NCBI GenBank assembly: GCA_004294445.1
Contig: REAZ01000008.1
Span: 62,001-126,000 of the forward strand
DNA: 64,000 nucleotides
Direction of reading: 5' to 3'
DNA from: Cytophagales bacterium
GTDB lineage: Bacteria > Bacteroidota > Bacteroidia > Cytophagales > Thermoflexibacteraceae
The position numbers were made by a program, and so were the translations under genes. Positions 25,956-35,339 of this stretch are shown piece by piece (the first letter of the stretch is position 1; every line of letters starts with the position of its first letter). The notes beneath the pieces are model-generated. The model saw only the letters and a list, made by a program, of their open reading frames with translations, did no database searches and was not told the DNA's origin.

Positions 25956-27596
25956 ATGATGAAGAATATATATTTTAATACTGTTTTTGCTTGTTTGTTT
26001 TTGCTTTTTTCCTATTCCTCTTTTGCACACATAGGTAGCCCCGGCGTAGTCTATGAGGGTATGGCGGGTAAGTACAAAGTGCTGATAAATATCATGCCAC
26101 CTGACGTAATTCCGGGGGTGGCGAAGGCAAGCATTGTGATTGAAACGGGTGATATACAGAAAATTACGCTTTTTCCTGTGTATTGGTATGCGGGGGAGAA
26201 GGGCGCACCCAAAGTAGATGAGGCTCTGCCTTCCCTATCTATGCCAAATACTTACGAGGGGCAGGTGTGGCTCATGGAGCAAGGCACTTCGAGCATAGCC
26301 GTAGAAATAGAAGGTAGCTTTGGCAAGGAAAAAGTGATTGTGCCTTTGGTAGCTATTTCTACTGCCCAAAAAACAATGGACGATAGTCTGGTCTGGACTT
26401 TGGCGGGTTTGGGATTCTTGCTTTTTGTGATGATGGTAACTATTATCGGGGCAAGCATGAGCGATGGACTGAGCAAACCTAACGAAGCTCTTTCTCAAAA
26501 ACTCAAGCGCAAGCGAATAATAGGCATGGGGGTAGCTGGTGCTGTGTTTTTTCTGGCGCTTTGGGGTGGAAAAAATTGGTGGGATAGCTGGGCGAAAAAC
26601 TATCAGCAATTTACATATAAGCCCTATCAAGCAATTTCAACCATCAAAAACATAGATAATCAAGTGATTTTAGAATTTAAAATAGATTCTAATTCGGTAA
26701 GAAATCGCTGGACGAGCTATTTAGTGCCTGACCATGGCAAACTCATGCACTTATTTTTGGTACGGCAAGGCACCATGGACGCTTTCGCACATTTGCACCC
26801 CGTCCGCAAAGATTCTTTGACTTTTGAGAGTGTATTGCCGCCGCTACCCGCAGGAAAATACTTGGTCTATGCAGACATAGTTCGCTATCCAGGGCAGCCG
26901 CATACTATAGCAGATACTTTAGAAATTACTGAAAATCAAAGCAATATCAAACTTGCAGGTGTCGGCAATGGAAAAGCAACAGACAAAGACGATACGTATG
27001 TGATTACGAATGCAATCAATTCGCAAAGCTTGCCCATGAGTGATGGTATCACGATTTGCGGTAGCCCTGGGGTAAAAACCTATTTACAAGATAGCTCAAC
27101 GGTGATTTGGGAAGAAAACCCAAAGTTGGAAGCGGGAAAATTGTACCCTCTGAAGTTTGCTATCCAAGCACCAAACGGGCAACCTACAAAGTTAGAGCCT
27201 TATTTGGGCATGATGGGACACGCTGCCGTCATCAGAGATGATGGCTCGGTCTATATTCACCTACACCCTACGGGCAACTACTCCTCAGCAGCACAGCAAA
27301 TTTTGCAAGCTCGCATTGCCAATGATGCCAAATTTACCACCAAATTCCCCAATAATCAGGTATTCAAAGATAGTATTGACCGCATTTTGGCGGGCTTAGA
27401 TTCGCTAAGTGAGGAACAACGCAGTGCTTACTTTATGGCAGAAATGGGACATTCGGCGGCAGACAGCGCACATCAAGACCATGCAAGCGTTTCATTTCCT
27501 TATACTTTTCCCAAAGCAGGAAATTATCGGATTTGGATTCAGGTAAAGCGAAATGGGCGGATTCTGACGGGTATTTTTGATGCAAAAGTGAATTAA
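25956..27596 (+). CDS. Periplasmic/membrane protein with His-rich metal-site-like motifs
   Basis: 546 residues from the ATG at 25956. A signal peptide (~1-24, ending FAH), then a ~120-residue periplasmic domain beginning HIGSPGVVYEGMAGKYKVLI, two transmembrane segments (~150-170 and ~192-209), then a large exported-looking region. That region contains LVPDHGKLMHLFLVRQGTMD then AFAHLHPV, and later GMMGHAAVI with YIHLHP and GHSAADSAHQDHA. The spaced H-x-H and M-x-H clusters resemble copper or heavy-metal-binding proteins with a YtkA-like beta fold. A role in metal handling is inferred. No metal transporter is adjacent. A terminator follows. Confidence 0.5.
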   Translation: MMKNIYFNTVFACLFLLFSYSSFAHIGSPGVVYEGMAGKYKVLINIMPPDVIPGVAKASIVIETGDIQKITLFPVYWYAGEKGAPKVDEALPSLSMPNTYEGQVWLMEQGTSSIAVEIEGSFGKEKVIVPLVAISTAQKTMDDSLVWTLAGLGFLLFVMMVTIIGASMSDGLSKPNEALSQKLKRKRIIGMGVAGAVFFLALWGGKNWWDSWAKNYQQFTYKPYQAISTIKNIDNQVILEFKIDSNSVRNRWTSYLVPDHGKLMHLFLVRQGTMDAFAHLHPVRKDSLTFESVLPPLPAGKYLVYADIVRYPGQPHTIADTLEITENQSNIKLAGVGNGKATDKDDTYVITNAINSQSLPMSDGITICGSPGVKTYLQDSSTVIWEENPKLEAGKLYPLKFAIQAPNGQPTKLEPYLGMMGHAAVIRDDGSVYIHLHPTGNYSSAAQQILQARIANDAKFTTKFPNNQVFKDSIDRILAGLDSLSEEQRSAYFMAEMGHSAADSAHQDHASVSFPYTFPKAGNYRIWIQVKRNGRILTGIFDAKVN

Positions 27597-27608
27597 GCAT
27601 CACAAAAA

Positions 27609-27646
27609 ATAAAGAGGCTACCCGAAAAGTTAGGCAGCCTCTTTTT
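27609..27646. terminator. Bidirectional terminator between the His-rich protein gene and thrS
   Basis: AAAGAGGCT (27611-27619) pairs with AGCCTCTTT (27636-27644), flanked by A- and T-runs, between convergent genes. Confidence 0.85.
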
Positions 27647-27669
27647 ATTGTTTTCTAAGTAATCGGAAA

Positions 27670-29634
27670 TTACTCCAAAGTTGTAGTTTCTTCTTTTTTG
27701 CCACTCAGCAACTTTGCTACTTCGCCAGAGAAGTATTCGGCAAAATCTGCTATTTTCATCATGCCTAAGTCGCCTTCTCCCTTTTTACGGACAGAAACAG
27801 CCCCTTCAGCTTGTTCTTTTTCGCCTACTATGAGCATAAAAGGTATCTTCTTCACTTCGGCATCTCTGATTTTTCTGCCTATTTTCTCGTCCCTCTCGTC
27901 CATGAATCCACGAATATCTCTTTCTTGGAGAGCAAGGAATACCTCTTTGGCGTAGTCGTGGTATTTTTCGGAAATCGGCAATACCGCTATCTGCTCAGGA
28001 GCAAGCCAAAGTGGGAAATTTCCCGCACAATGCTCAATCAGGACTGCCACAAAGCGTTCCATCGAGCCAAAAGGGGCGCGATGAATCATTACGGGGCGAT
28101 GCTTTAGGTTATCTGCACCCGTATATTCCAGCTCGAAGTTATTTGGCAACTGATAATCCACTTGGATAGTGCCTAACTGCCACTTCCTGCCGAGTGCATC
28201 CTTCACCATAAAATCTAACTTCGGTCCGTAGAATGCTGCCTCGTCATATTCTACTACGGTTTTGAGATTTTTTTCTGCTGCTGCTTCGGTGATTTCTGAC
28301 TCTGCTCTTTCCCAAAGTTCCTCACTACCAATGTATTTGCTTCTATCTGTCTGATGACGGAGCGAAATTTGGGCAGTATAATCCTCGAAACCGAGTGCGT
28401 TGAAAACATAAAGCACCAAATCTATTACTTTTTTAAATTCATCTTTCACTTGGTCGGGGCGGCAAAAAATATGGGCATCGTCCTGCGTAAATCCTCTTAC
28501 CCGCGTAAGTCCGTGCAGTTCTCCACTTTGCTCATACCTATACACCGTGCCAAACTCTGCATAGCGAATAGGTAAGTCCCTATAAGAATGTGGTTTAGAT
28601 TTATAAATTTCGCAGTGATGCGGGCAATTCATTGGTTTTAGCAAAAACTCCTCGTCCACGTCAGGCGTTCTGATGGGCATAAAAGAATCTTTGCCATATT
28701 TGGCATAATGCCCCGAAGTTACGTATAGCTGCTTGCTACCAATATGCGGCGTTATTACCTGCTGGTAGCCCGCTTTTACTTGTGCTTTCCTCAAAAAACT
28801 TTCCAAACGCTCCCTCAATACTGTTCCTTTTGGTAGCCAAAGCGGTAAGCCCGCGCCTACTTTTTCGGAGAAAGTAAAAAGTTCCATCTCTTTGCCGAGT
28901 TTGCGGTGGTCGCGTTTTTTGGCTTCTTCCAGCAGTATCAAATATTCTTCTAATTCCTTTGCCTTTGGGAAGGTAATGCCGTAAATACGAGTGAGTTGCT
29001 TGTTGTTTTCATCCCCTCTCCAATACGCTCCTGCTACATTCAAGAGTTTTATTGCCTTGATGAAACCTGTATTCGGAATGTGCGCTCCCCTACACAAATC
29101 TACGAAATTGCCTTGTGTATAGAAAGTAATGCTGCCATCTTCGAGATTTTCGAGCAAATCTAACTTATAAGGGTCTGCTTTTTGGGTAAAATAGTCGATG
29201 GCATCGCTTTTGGAAACTTCCTTGCGAATGTACTCGTTTTTTTGCTTGGCGAGTTCCGCCATTTTCGTTTCCACTTTTACCAAATCGTCAGAGGAAAACG
29301 ACACGCCATTGAAATCTACATCATAGTAAAAACCATTTTCGATAGCGGGACCGATTCCGAACTTGGTATTAGGATAAAGAGACTCTAAGGCTTCTGCCAA
29401 AAGGTGGGCGGAGGAGTGCCAAAATGTCTTTTTGCCATCAGTATCATTCCAAGTGAGTAACTGAACGCTTGCATCTTGGGTAATAGGGCGGGAGGCATCC
29501 CAAACCTCTCCATCTACTTTGGCAGCGAGTACGTTGCGTGCCAAACCTTCGCTAATACTTAGGGCAATTTGCATACTTGTTGCCCCTTTTTCGTACTGCC
29601 TAACCGAGCCGTCAGGCAAAGTAATATTAATCAT
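27670..29634 (-). CDS. thrS: Threonine--tRNA ligase
   Basis: 654 residues from the ATG at 29634, chosen because the TGS domain begins [20 protein letters not shown]; the open frame runs 37 codons further but that part is leader. Then the editing domain with [17 protein letters not shown] and [20 protein letters not shown], the class II catalytic core with [12 protein letters not shown], the zinc-site residues Cys/His/His, and [14 protein letters not shown], then the anticodon-binding domain. Charges tRNA-Thr. A tRNA-anticodon-like hairpin lies 22-45 nt before the start and may allow autoregulation. Confidence 0.97.
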   Translation of the reverse strand: MINITLPDGSVRQYEKGATSMQIALSISEGLARNVLAAKVDGEVWDASRPITQDASVQLLTWNDTDGKKTFWHSSAHLLAEALESLYPNTKFGIGPAIENGFYYDVDFNGVSFSSDDLVKVETKMAELAKQKNEYIRKEVSKSDAIDYFTQKADPYKLDLLENLEDGSITFYTQGNFVDLCRGAHIPNTGFIKAIKLLNVAGAYWRGDENNKQLTRIYGITFPKAKELEEYLILLEEAKKRDHRKLGKEMELFTFSEKVGAGLPLWLPKGTVLRERLESFLRKAQVKAGYQQVITPHIGSKQLYVTSGHYAKYGKDSFMPIRTPDVDEEFLLKPMNCPHHCEIYKSKPHSYRDLPIRYAEFGTVYRYEQSGELHGLTRVRGFTQDDAHIFCRPDQVKDEFKKVIDLVLYVFNALGFEDYTAQISLRHQTDRSKYIGSEELWERAESEITEAAAEKNLKTVVEYDEAAFYGPKLDFMVKDALGRKWQLGTIQVDYQLPNNFELEYTGADNLKHRPVMIHRAPFGSMERFVAVLIEHCAGNFPLWLAPEQIAVLPISEKYHDYAKEVFLALQERDIRGFMDERDEKIGRKIRDAEVKKIPFMLIVGEKEQAEGAVSVRKKGEGDLGMMKIADFAEYFSGEVAKLLSGKKEETTTLE

Positions 29635-29655
29635 TGTTTTAACAATTTTGGTGAA

Positions 29656-29679
29656 AGCCTTGCCTACAACTGCAAGGCT
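29656..29679 (-). promoter_or_regulatory. Leader hairpin of thrS with an anticodon-like loop
   Basis: In the mRNA sense, AGCCUUGC and GCAAGGCU pair perfectly (8 bp) around the loop AGUUGUAG. The loop contains U-UGU-A, i.e. a U33-like base, the threonine anticodon UGU and an A37-like purine. The hairpin ends 22 nt before the AUG, close to where the E. coli thrS operator arm sits. A role in ThrRS feedback on its own mRNA is inferred. Confidence 0.5.
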
Positions 29680-29808
29680 GATTTTTGGACTGCGAAGGTA
29701 GGGAAATTTTAGCTTAATTGTGGCTAAATTTCGTAGATTTCTCAAAATCTCTTAGATTTGGAACAAACGAGCTAAACTTAGCTATCTTTTTTGATAAAAA
29801 TAAACCAG

Positions 29809-30477
29809 ATGAATGCTATTAATCAGTATTTGGAGCATACCAAACTTTCCCCTATTTTTACCTCTGATGATTGCGAACAGCTTATCAATGAGGCTATTGA
29901 AACTCAGTGTGTCGGCGTTTGTGTGCCTCCTTATTGGGTGAAAAAAGCACGCCGCGATTTGGGTAATTCCCCTGTAAAATTGGTTACTGTAATAGGTTTT
30001 CCGCTTGGCTATCAGCGAACTGAAGTGAAGATGAAAGAGGTAGAAATAGCCCTGCAAGATGGAGCAGATGAACTGGACGTAGTAATGAATATTTCAGCCT
30101 TCAAAACGGGTATGATGACGTGGGTAAAAGGAGAATTAGCACAGTTTGCCAAAGCGTGTCATCAGCAAAACAACTTGCTAAAAGTAATCATAGAAACTGC
30201 TTATCTTTGTGAAAATGAAATTATTAGGGCATCAAAACTAAGTGCAGACGCAGGGGCAGATTTCGTCAAAACTTCTACAGGCTTTGCACCCGAAGGAGCA
30301 AAGGTCGCCCACATAGAACTGATGCGTGAAAACCTACCGAAAGAGGTCGGAATTAAGGCATCAGGGGGAATAAAAAATTTACAGCAAGCACTCGATTTGA
30401 TTAGGGCTGGGGCAAACAGAGTAGGTACTTCTTCGGCTATCCAAATCGTAAAAGAGTATAAGGATAAAAAGATTTGA
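29809..30477 (+). CDS. deoC: Deoxyribose-phosphate aldolase
   Basis: 222 residues from the ATG at 29809 (an in-frame TTG lies six codons upstream). Splits 2-deoxyribose-5-phosphate into acetaldehyde and glyceraldehyde-3-phosphate in nucleoside catabolism. The barrel landmarks are present: YLEHTKLSP, CVGVCVPPYWV, VTVIGFPLG, ADELDVVMN, KVIIETAYL, the Schiff-base lysine in ADFVKTSTGF, and VGIKASGGI. No other nucleoside-catabolic gene is adjacent. Confidence 0.96.
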   Translation: MNAINQYLEHTKLSPIFTSDDCEQLINEAIETQCVGVCVPPYWVKKARRDLGNSPVKLVTVIGFPLGYQRTEVKMKEVEIALQDGADELDVVMNISAFKTGMMTWVKGELAQFAKACHQQNNLLKVIIETAYLCENEIIRASKLSADAGADFVKTSTGFAPEGAKVAHIELMRENLPKEVGIKASGGIKNLQQALDLIRAGANRVGTSSAIQIVKEYKDKKI

Positions 30478-30695
30478 AAGAGCGATGTTTTTTTTTTAAT
30501 TTAATGATATTTTAAGGAAATTTATCAAAAAATATATGTAATTTCAAAACTGATTGTAAATAACTTTCGTTATTTATGTAAGAGGAATAAAATTTGTTAC
30601 AAGAGTACTACCCCTTTATAATATAGATAATTACCAAACTTTCAAAATAGATTTTTGCATGATAAATTGTTACAGTTCTTTATAATTTTATTGCC

Positions 30696-31985
30696 ATGAA
30701 AAATATAATATTCATTTTAGTTATTGCGTTTTTTTCTGCTTTTTCTGCCAAAGCCCAATACCATAAGCATGACGGCTTGCCGCATTATGTAGATGCAGAA
30801 AATCTACGTAAACAAGGACAGTTCCAAAAAGCAGTAGCCGAATACGATAAGGCACTACGCAATGAGCCAAGCAACCACAACTACTTGTACGGGAAGGCTT
30901 TGGCGGAATTTCAGAGCCGAAATAGCGAGTCGTCTATTAATTCTTTGGTGAGTTTGTTCAAACTCAAAAATGATTTTGCTCCTGCCTATTTGCTTTTAGC
31001 ACAGATATATCAGCAAACGGGAGAGTTCGATAAGGCTATCGTTTTCTACGATTCAGCAGCAAAGTATGAGAGCAATGTGGAAAACAAACTGAAATATAAG
31101 CTCATTATCACAAACAAGTACATCAAAGACAACAATTTTAAGATAGCTTTTGAGAAAGCACAAGATATGTTTCGTCTTGCCCCAAAAGACTTAAAAATTG
31201 TATATTACTATGCTCGTCTTGCTAATGTAAATGCACATTATCAGGAAGTTGTCAATGCTATACTTCCCTTAGATGCCATCATCAAAGCTAATCCTGCCGA
31301 AATGCCTAAGTATTTTTATGAGTTAGGATTTGCCTACTTTCACTTAGGGGAGTACGCCAAAGCAAGCCAAGCATGGGACAAAGCCAAAACGGGAGAGTTT
31401 ATCCCAAAAATAGAAAGGTTTAGTGGAAAGCACTTCATCACAATAGCCACTGCTTACTATAAATTTAGGGACGATAAAGAGGCTCTACACTACTTGGATA
31501 TTGCCGAAAAAATACAGAAAGACATCGTAGATTCGCACTTGCTAAGAGCGCAAATTTCTAAGAGGGAGTCTTCAAAGAAAAACAAAGAAATTAAGCAACA
31601 TTTGGAAGCATTAATCGTTTCGGAGGCAAACCCTACAAAGAAGGAAAAGTATATGTTAGACCTGATAGAAATTTACATGGACTCCGAAGATTATGAGCAT
31701 TGTTTGAAAACAATAGCTACTGCACAGAAAGAGTTCTCTGATGATTTAAAACTCAAATTCTCTAAGGCGATGGCGTACTATAAAAAAGGAGATTACAAAG
31801 AATCGGAAGCAGTCATTCAAGATGTACTCAAAAATAGCGGCAACCCTCAGCTCGACTTTGTGTTGTTCTCTGCCTTCAATGCTAAGAAAATGAATAATAT
31901 ACCTTTGGCAAAGCAAGTCTTTACAAGATTACTAAAAAGCCCGTATAGAAGCCTTGCAGAGATAGAACTAAAATCACTCAAATAA
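30696..31985 (+). CDS. Secreted TPR-repeat protein
   Basis: 429 residues with a signal peptide (MKNIIFILVIAFFSAFSAKAQ). The remainder is mostly TPR helices: clear units start at about residue 32 (AENLRKQGQFQKAVAEYDKA), 65, 98, 132 and further units to the C-terminus. TPR arrays bind partner proteins. In Bacteroidota such proteins often belong to gliding or T9SS machinery, but nothing specific here assigns it. The 218-bp gap upstream has no gene. A strong terminator follows the stop codon. Confidence 0.8.
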   Translation: MKNIIFILVIAFFSAFSAKAQYHKHDGLPHYVDAENLRKQGQFQKAVAEYDKALRNEPSNHNYLYGKALAEFQSRNSESSINSLVSLFKLKNDFAPAYLLLAQIYQQTGEFDKAIVFYDSAAKYESNVENKLKYKLIITNKYIKDNNFKIAFEKAQDMFRLAPKDLKIVYYYARLANVNAHYQEVVNAILPLDAIIKANPAEMPKYFYELGFAYFHLGEYAKASQAWDKAKTGEFIPKIERFSGKHFITIATAYYKFRDDKEALHYLDIAEKIQKDIVDSHLLRAQISKRESSKKNKEIKQHLEALIVSEANPTKKEKYMLDLIEIYMDSEDYEHCLKTIATAQKEFSDDLKLKFSKAMAYYKKGDYKESEAVIQDVLKNSGNPQLDFVLFSAFNAKKMNNIPLAKQVFTRLLKSPYRSLAEIELKSLK

Positions 31986-32030
31986 AACAAAGCGACTGTT
32001 TCTGCAAAGGAGCAGTCGCTTTGTTTTTTT
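31984..32030 (+). terminator. Intrinsic terminator after the TPR protein
   Basis: AAAACAAAGCGACTG (31984-31998) pairs perfectly over 15 bp with CAGTCGCTTTGTTTT (32013-32027), then more T. The stop codon overlaps the first bases. Confidence 0.9.
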
Positions 32031-32051
32031 CTGATAACAACCCATAGCCCA

Positions 32052-32645
32052 ATGATTACGCAAAACAATATACCTCAGGTCAGTAACTCTTCCTCTTTTT
32101 ACCGTGAAACGCAAAACGATTACCTCCCTAATCCTGTTTACGGCAACCACTACAGTTTTTTTCATTCGGGCGGAATAATGAATAATATTGCTTATGAGGC
32201 TCATTCACCTGTTTCTGTTTTTGCCAAAACTTTAGACCAAGCATACATCAATATTATTTCTTTTCAGCAGTTTATCCAAAAGCAAATTATCTATTTAGAA
32301 ACGGCAAATTCTCTATCAGGTCGCTCTCCGTCTGTTGCTACAGCCAAGACGCTATTAAAAGAATTTTGCGACTTATTTATCCATTTTTTTGCCCCGCACT
32401 ACCAAGCACCCAAAATCATATTTCACATCGAGAAAGATGAAATTACTTTCGAACTCACCCTTAGCCCACAAACAAAAGTTTTCATTGCCATAGTAGAAGA
32501 AAATATTACACTCGCCTATCGGTACGGAAAAGAATTGAAAAAGATAGCGGTAAGTCCTCTCAATGTGTTGGAAAATTTATCTGACCTTTTTTCTCAGTAT
32601 GGCACACAGCACGATTTGGCTCAAAATAGTAGTGCTTTCAGATAA
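32052..32645 (+). CDS. Hypothetical protein
   Basis: 197 residues with no signal peptide or membrane segment. An N-terminal ~70-residue polar stretch is rich in Asn, Ser and Tyr and probably disordered. The rest (~75-185) has an alternating helix/strand look with IIFHIEKDEITFELTL and VFIAIVEENITLAYRYGKEL. I recognise no family. It starts 22 bp beyond a strong terminator and lies between two TPR genes on the same strand, which gives no functional clue. Confidence 0.5.
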   Translation: MITQNNIPQVSNSSSFYRETQNDYLPNPVYGNHYSFFHSGGIMNNIAYEAHSPVSVFAKTLDQAYINIISFQQFIQKQIIYLETANSLSGRSPSVATAKTLLKEFCDLFIHFFAPHYQAPKIIFHIEKDEITFELTLSPQTKVFIAIVEENITLAYRYGKELKKIAVSPLNVLENLSDLFSQYGTQHDLAQNSSAFR

Positions 32646-32732
32646 AAATGGAAATATCTCTGCTAATTGAGCAGTTTTTAGGCAGAATCATTGCAAATTT
32701 GCTAAAAATTCAAATATTTCGTTTTTAGCACT

Positions 32733-33362
32733 ATGTTATACCTATTCGAAAAACAAAGTTTATTTGCCATTTTAGCAATCCTCTTTTTGAACTTTAGCTG
32801 CCAACCCCGCGTAGAAAACCAGTTAGCAGATGCCAAAAAAATGTTTGCCAAGGGAGATTTTGCCGCCGCCATTCCTATTTTGGAGGCAGCAACAGGCACA
32901 GACCAAAACAATGCGGATGCGTGGAATATGCTCGGCATTGCCTACTACGAAACTCAAAAACATGAGCAGGCTACAGCACATTTTAACAAAGCTATCAAAC
33001 TTAACAATCAGAATTACAAATACTTCTACAACAGAGCCAATGCCCAAAGAGAGTTAAACCTACTTTTGGAAGCCATAGATGATTATGGCAAAGCATTGAT
33101 ACTGGAAAGTAATGTTGCTGATATTTATTTTAATAGGGCAGTAGTTTTGGTAGCCCTTAATCGGAAAAAAGAAGCCATACCAGACTTTGAGGCTTGCTTA
33201 AAACTTGCGCCCGAATTTGCCAAAGCACATTTTGGATTGGCTTCAGCCCAAATTTCTGTAAAGCAAGAAGTAAGTGCTGAAAGTTGCGAGCATTTGCAAA
33301 AAGCATTGGCATTGGGCTACAAAGAGGCTCAAGAAGCACTATATTTGTACTGTAAGAAATAA
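32733..33362 (+). CDS. TPR-repeat lipoprotein
   Basis: 209 residues. The N-terminus ends in a lipobox-like LNFSC (Cys ~23), indicating lipid anchoring after cleavage. About five TPR units follow, starting near residues 30, 64, 98, 132 and 166, with consensus positions such as ADAWNMLGIAYYETQKHEQA. Likely a periplasmic or outer-membrane-tethered adaptor. The partner is unknown. An MFS carrier gene begins 46 bp downstream on the same strand. Confidence 0.75.
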   Translation: MLYLFEKQSLFAILAILFLNFSCQPRVENQLADAKKMFAKGDFAAAIPILEAATGTDQNNADAWNMLGIAYYETQKHEQATAHFNKAIKLNNQNYKYFYNRANAQRELNLLLEAIDDYGKALILESNVADIYFNRAVVLVALNRKKEAIPDFEACLKLAPEFAKAHFGLASAQISVKQEVSAESCEHLQKALALGYKEAQEALYLYCKK

Positions 33363-33408
33363 TTAGCACTTTATATTTATGCCTAAAATCCCTTAATACT
33401 TAGTAAAT

Positions 33409-34629
33409 ATGAAAAAAAACTTTTCTGCTTGGAAAGTGCTTGGTGGTTTGTTCTTTGTATATACTATCTCTAATGGTATTATTCTCAATACCTTACCTGC
33501 TTTTTATCCGCAACTCATGGATAATTTCGGCTGGAATCAGTCGGAGGTAACGCGTCCCGCAACTCTTATGTACATGACCATCGCATTTCTTGCCCCTATT
33601 GTTGGTATCCTGCTCGACAAGTTTAAGCCTAACAGCGTGATAGCTTTCGGCATCATTTCTCTCCTCATTGCCTTATTCCTCTATTCGCAGGTTGCCTCTT
33701 TGCAAATGCTCACTTCTGTTTATGTTTTATTTGCTTTAGGGCTTACATTTGGGGGTATTGTGAGTAGTATGTACCTGATTACCAAATGGTTTAAAAAACA
33801 TAGAGGTTTAGCCGTAGGTATATTCCTGATGGCATCGAGTGTGGGCGGGGCGATTTTCCCAAAGATAGCAGGCTGGGGCATACAGCAATACGATTGGCGG
33901 GTGGCGGCACTCATTATGTTTGGCATTGCTACAGTTTTTACCCTCGTTCCTTTGCTCTTTCTTATCAAAAATGCGCCCACAAAGTTGGGAGAACTCTCTG
34001 ATGAAGTGGAAGCAAGAGGACAAGAAAAAAATGCTGATTTTGAAGGAATTACACTGAAAAATGCTATGAAAATGCCTAATTTCTACCTTCTTTTATTTGT
34101 AACTGCTATTTTGTGGTTTTGCATTACGGGCGTAATTAATCACCAAACCATCTATTTTGAGAAAGATTTACAGCTACCCAAAAACACAGTAACGAGTATA
34201 TTAAGTGTGTTTTTCATTAGTAGCTTTATAGGAAAAGCACTTTTTGGCTACTTAAGCGACAAATATAACAAGAGAAGCATGATGCTGCTAGCCATACTAA
34301 ACCTATTGCTCGGTTCCACCATTCTAAAATACATACCATTGAATATCAATTTTTTAACCTTTGTTTTTGGAATAGTATATGGTATTGGCTTTAGCGGTGC
34401 TTTTACCATGATACAGGTCATCATTGCCGATTTTTACGGTGGAGTTTCCTACGGCAAAATCTTGGGTGTTTTCACCATGATAGACACCCTTGCGGGTAGC
34501 GCAGGCATAGGTATTTTGGGCAAGCTACGTGCAGAAAGTACAAGTTATACTACAGGTTTTGATATGCTCATTGTTTTGTGTGTTATCTCTGCTCTATGCG
34601 TAATTATTCTTAAGAAAAGGGGGGAATAA
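33409..34629 (+). CDS. Major facilitator superfamily transporter (OFA/monocarboxylate-like)
   Basis: 406 residues with twelve hydrophobic segments in two halves and a central charged loop (~190-215). The opening SAWKVLGGLFFVYTISNGI, the FGWNQSEVTRP motif and the loop-2 region AFLAPIVGILLDKFKPN resemble oxalate/formate antiporter and monocarboxylate carriers. TM4-TM5 have WFKKHRGLAVGIF. The second-half loop has GYLSDKYNKRSMM. Substrate cannot be told; small organic acids are likely. It would move solutes across the inner membrane. Confidence 0.85.
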   Translation: MKKNFSAWKVLGGLFFVYTISNGIILNTLPAFYPQLMDNFGWNQSEVTRPATLMYMTIAFLAPIVGILLDKFKPNSVIAFGIISLLIALFLYSQVASLQMLTSVYVLFALGLTFGGIVSSMYLITKWFKKHRGLAVGIFLMASSVGGAIFPKIAGWGIQQYDWRVAALIMFGIATVFTLVPLLFLIKNAPTKLGELSDEVEARGQEKNADFEGITLKNAMKMPNFYLLLFVTAILWFCITGVINHQTIYFEKDLQLPKNTVTSILSVFFISSFIGKALFGYLSDKYNKRSMMLLAILNLLLGSTILKYIPLNINFLTFVFGIVYGIGFSGAFTMIQVIIADFYGGVSYGKILGVFTMIDTLAGSAGIGILGKLRAESTSYTTGFDMLIVLCVISALCVIILKKRGE

Positions 34630-34654
34630 AAATAACTATTTTTGCAAAAAATTA

Positions 34655-34684
34655 TTTGTAAAGTGTTTGAATATCTTATTTTTG
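34655..34684 (+). promoter_or_regulatory. Promoter of the 34786 gene
   Basis: TTTG at 34655-34658 and TATTTTTG at 34677-34684 with an 18-bp spacer. Transcription would begin near 34691, placing the Fur-like palindrome in the leader. Confidence 0.65.
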
Positions 34685-34752
34685 TAAAAAATTACCAATT
34701 AGCTGAAAACAAAAAATATCCATATTGCATTTGCCGAGAAGTACCATTCATA

Positions 34753-34765
34753 AATGATAATCATT
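34753..34765. promoter_or_regulatory. Fur-box-like 13-bp palindrome
   Basis: AATGATAATCATT is an exact palindrome around a central base and equals the core of the E. coli Fur consensus box (GAT-core-ATC). The flanks match only partly. It lies 20 bp before the start codon of the 34786 gene, where a bound repressor could block transcription or translation. Confidence 0.5.
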
Positions 34766-34785
34766 ATTAAAAATCTTTAGAACCC

Positions 34786-35331
34786 ATGAATAATTCTACA
34801 GAAGGGGTAACACTTTTAGCTGCTTTTATCAATGACGTAATTTCTGAGGTAAGCAAGCTAAATATAGACATGAAAGACTTGCTCGCATATACTGAAGGGT
34901 ATGATGTAAAGAACATCTATAACCATGTACCTATCACAATTTATAACGATATGTGTGCTTGGGTAGAAGATAAGTTGGGGGAGGAAACACTCAAAAACAT
35001 CGGTAGAAATATTGGAGAAACTGTTTATAGCGGCTTGTTATCCAATGGTATTATCCAAGAAGACACTACGCCTTTAGCCCTGATGGAAGGTTTGGTCATA
35101 GCAGCATCAGCGATGATAAATGACCCGCAAGACAGGGGCTGGGAAATAATCAATTCCGATAGCAATAGCTTGGAAATGCGCCGCACACAGACTTTCAATA
35201 GCAAACTACAGTTAGGCTTGCTTCGGGGTTTGATGGAAAAATGCCCTAAGGTAAAGACTGTAAGTGTTTCTTATACCAAAGAAATAGCCAAAGGAGATAA
35301 GTTTGACCAATATTTGGTGAGATGGAGCTAA
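34786..35331 (+). CDS. Hypothetical protein, HNOB/V4R-like fold possible
   Basis: 181 residues, soluble, no signal peptide. N-terminal helices are followed by VPITIYNDMCAWVEDKLGEE, a segment reminiscent of the start of heme-NO-binding or V4R-type sensor domains, and the C-terminus has FNSKLQLGLLRGLMEKCPKV then a short strand pair. The similarity is one of pattern only and I would not assign heme binding. A Fur-like palindrome lies in its leader, hinting at iron-linked control. It is convergent with the ABC ATPase gene. Confidence 0.4.
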   Translation: MNNSTEGVTLLAAFINDVISEVSKLNIDMKDLLAYTEGYDVKNIYNHVPITIYNDMCAWVEDKLGEETLKNIGRNIGETVYSGLLSNGIIQEDTTPLALMEGLVIAASAMINDPQDRGWEIINSDSNSLEMRRTQTFNSKLQLGLLRGLMEKCPKVKTVSVSYTKEIAKGDKFDQYLVRWS

Positions 35332-35339
35332 GGCTTTTT

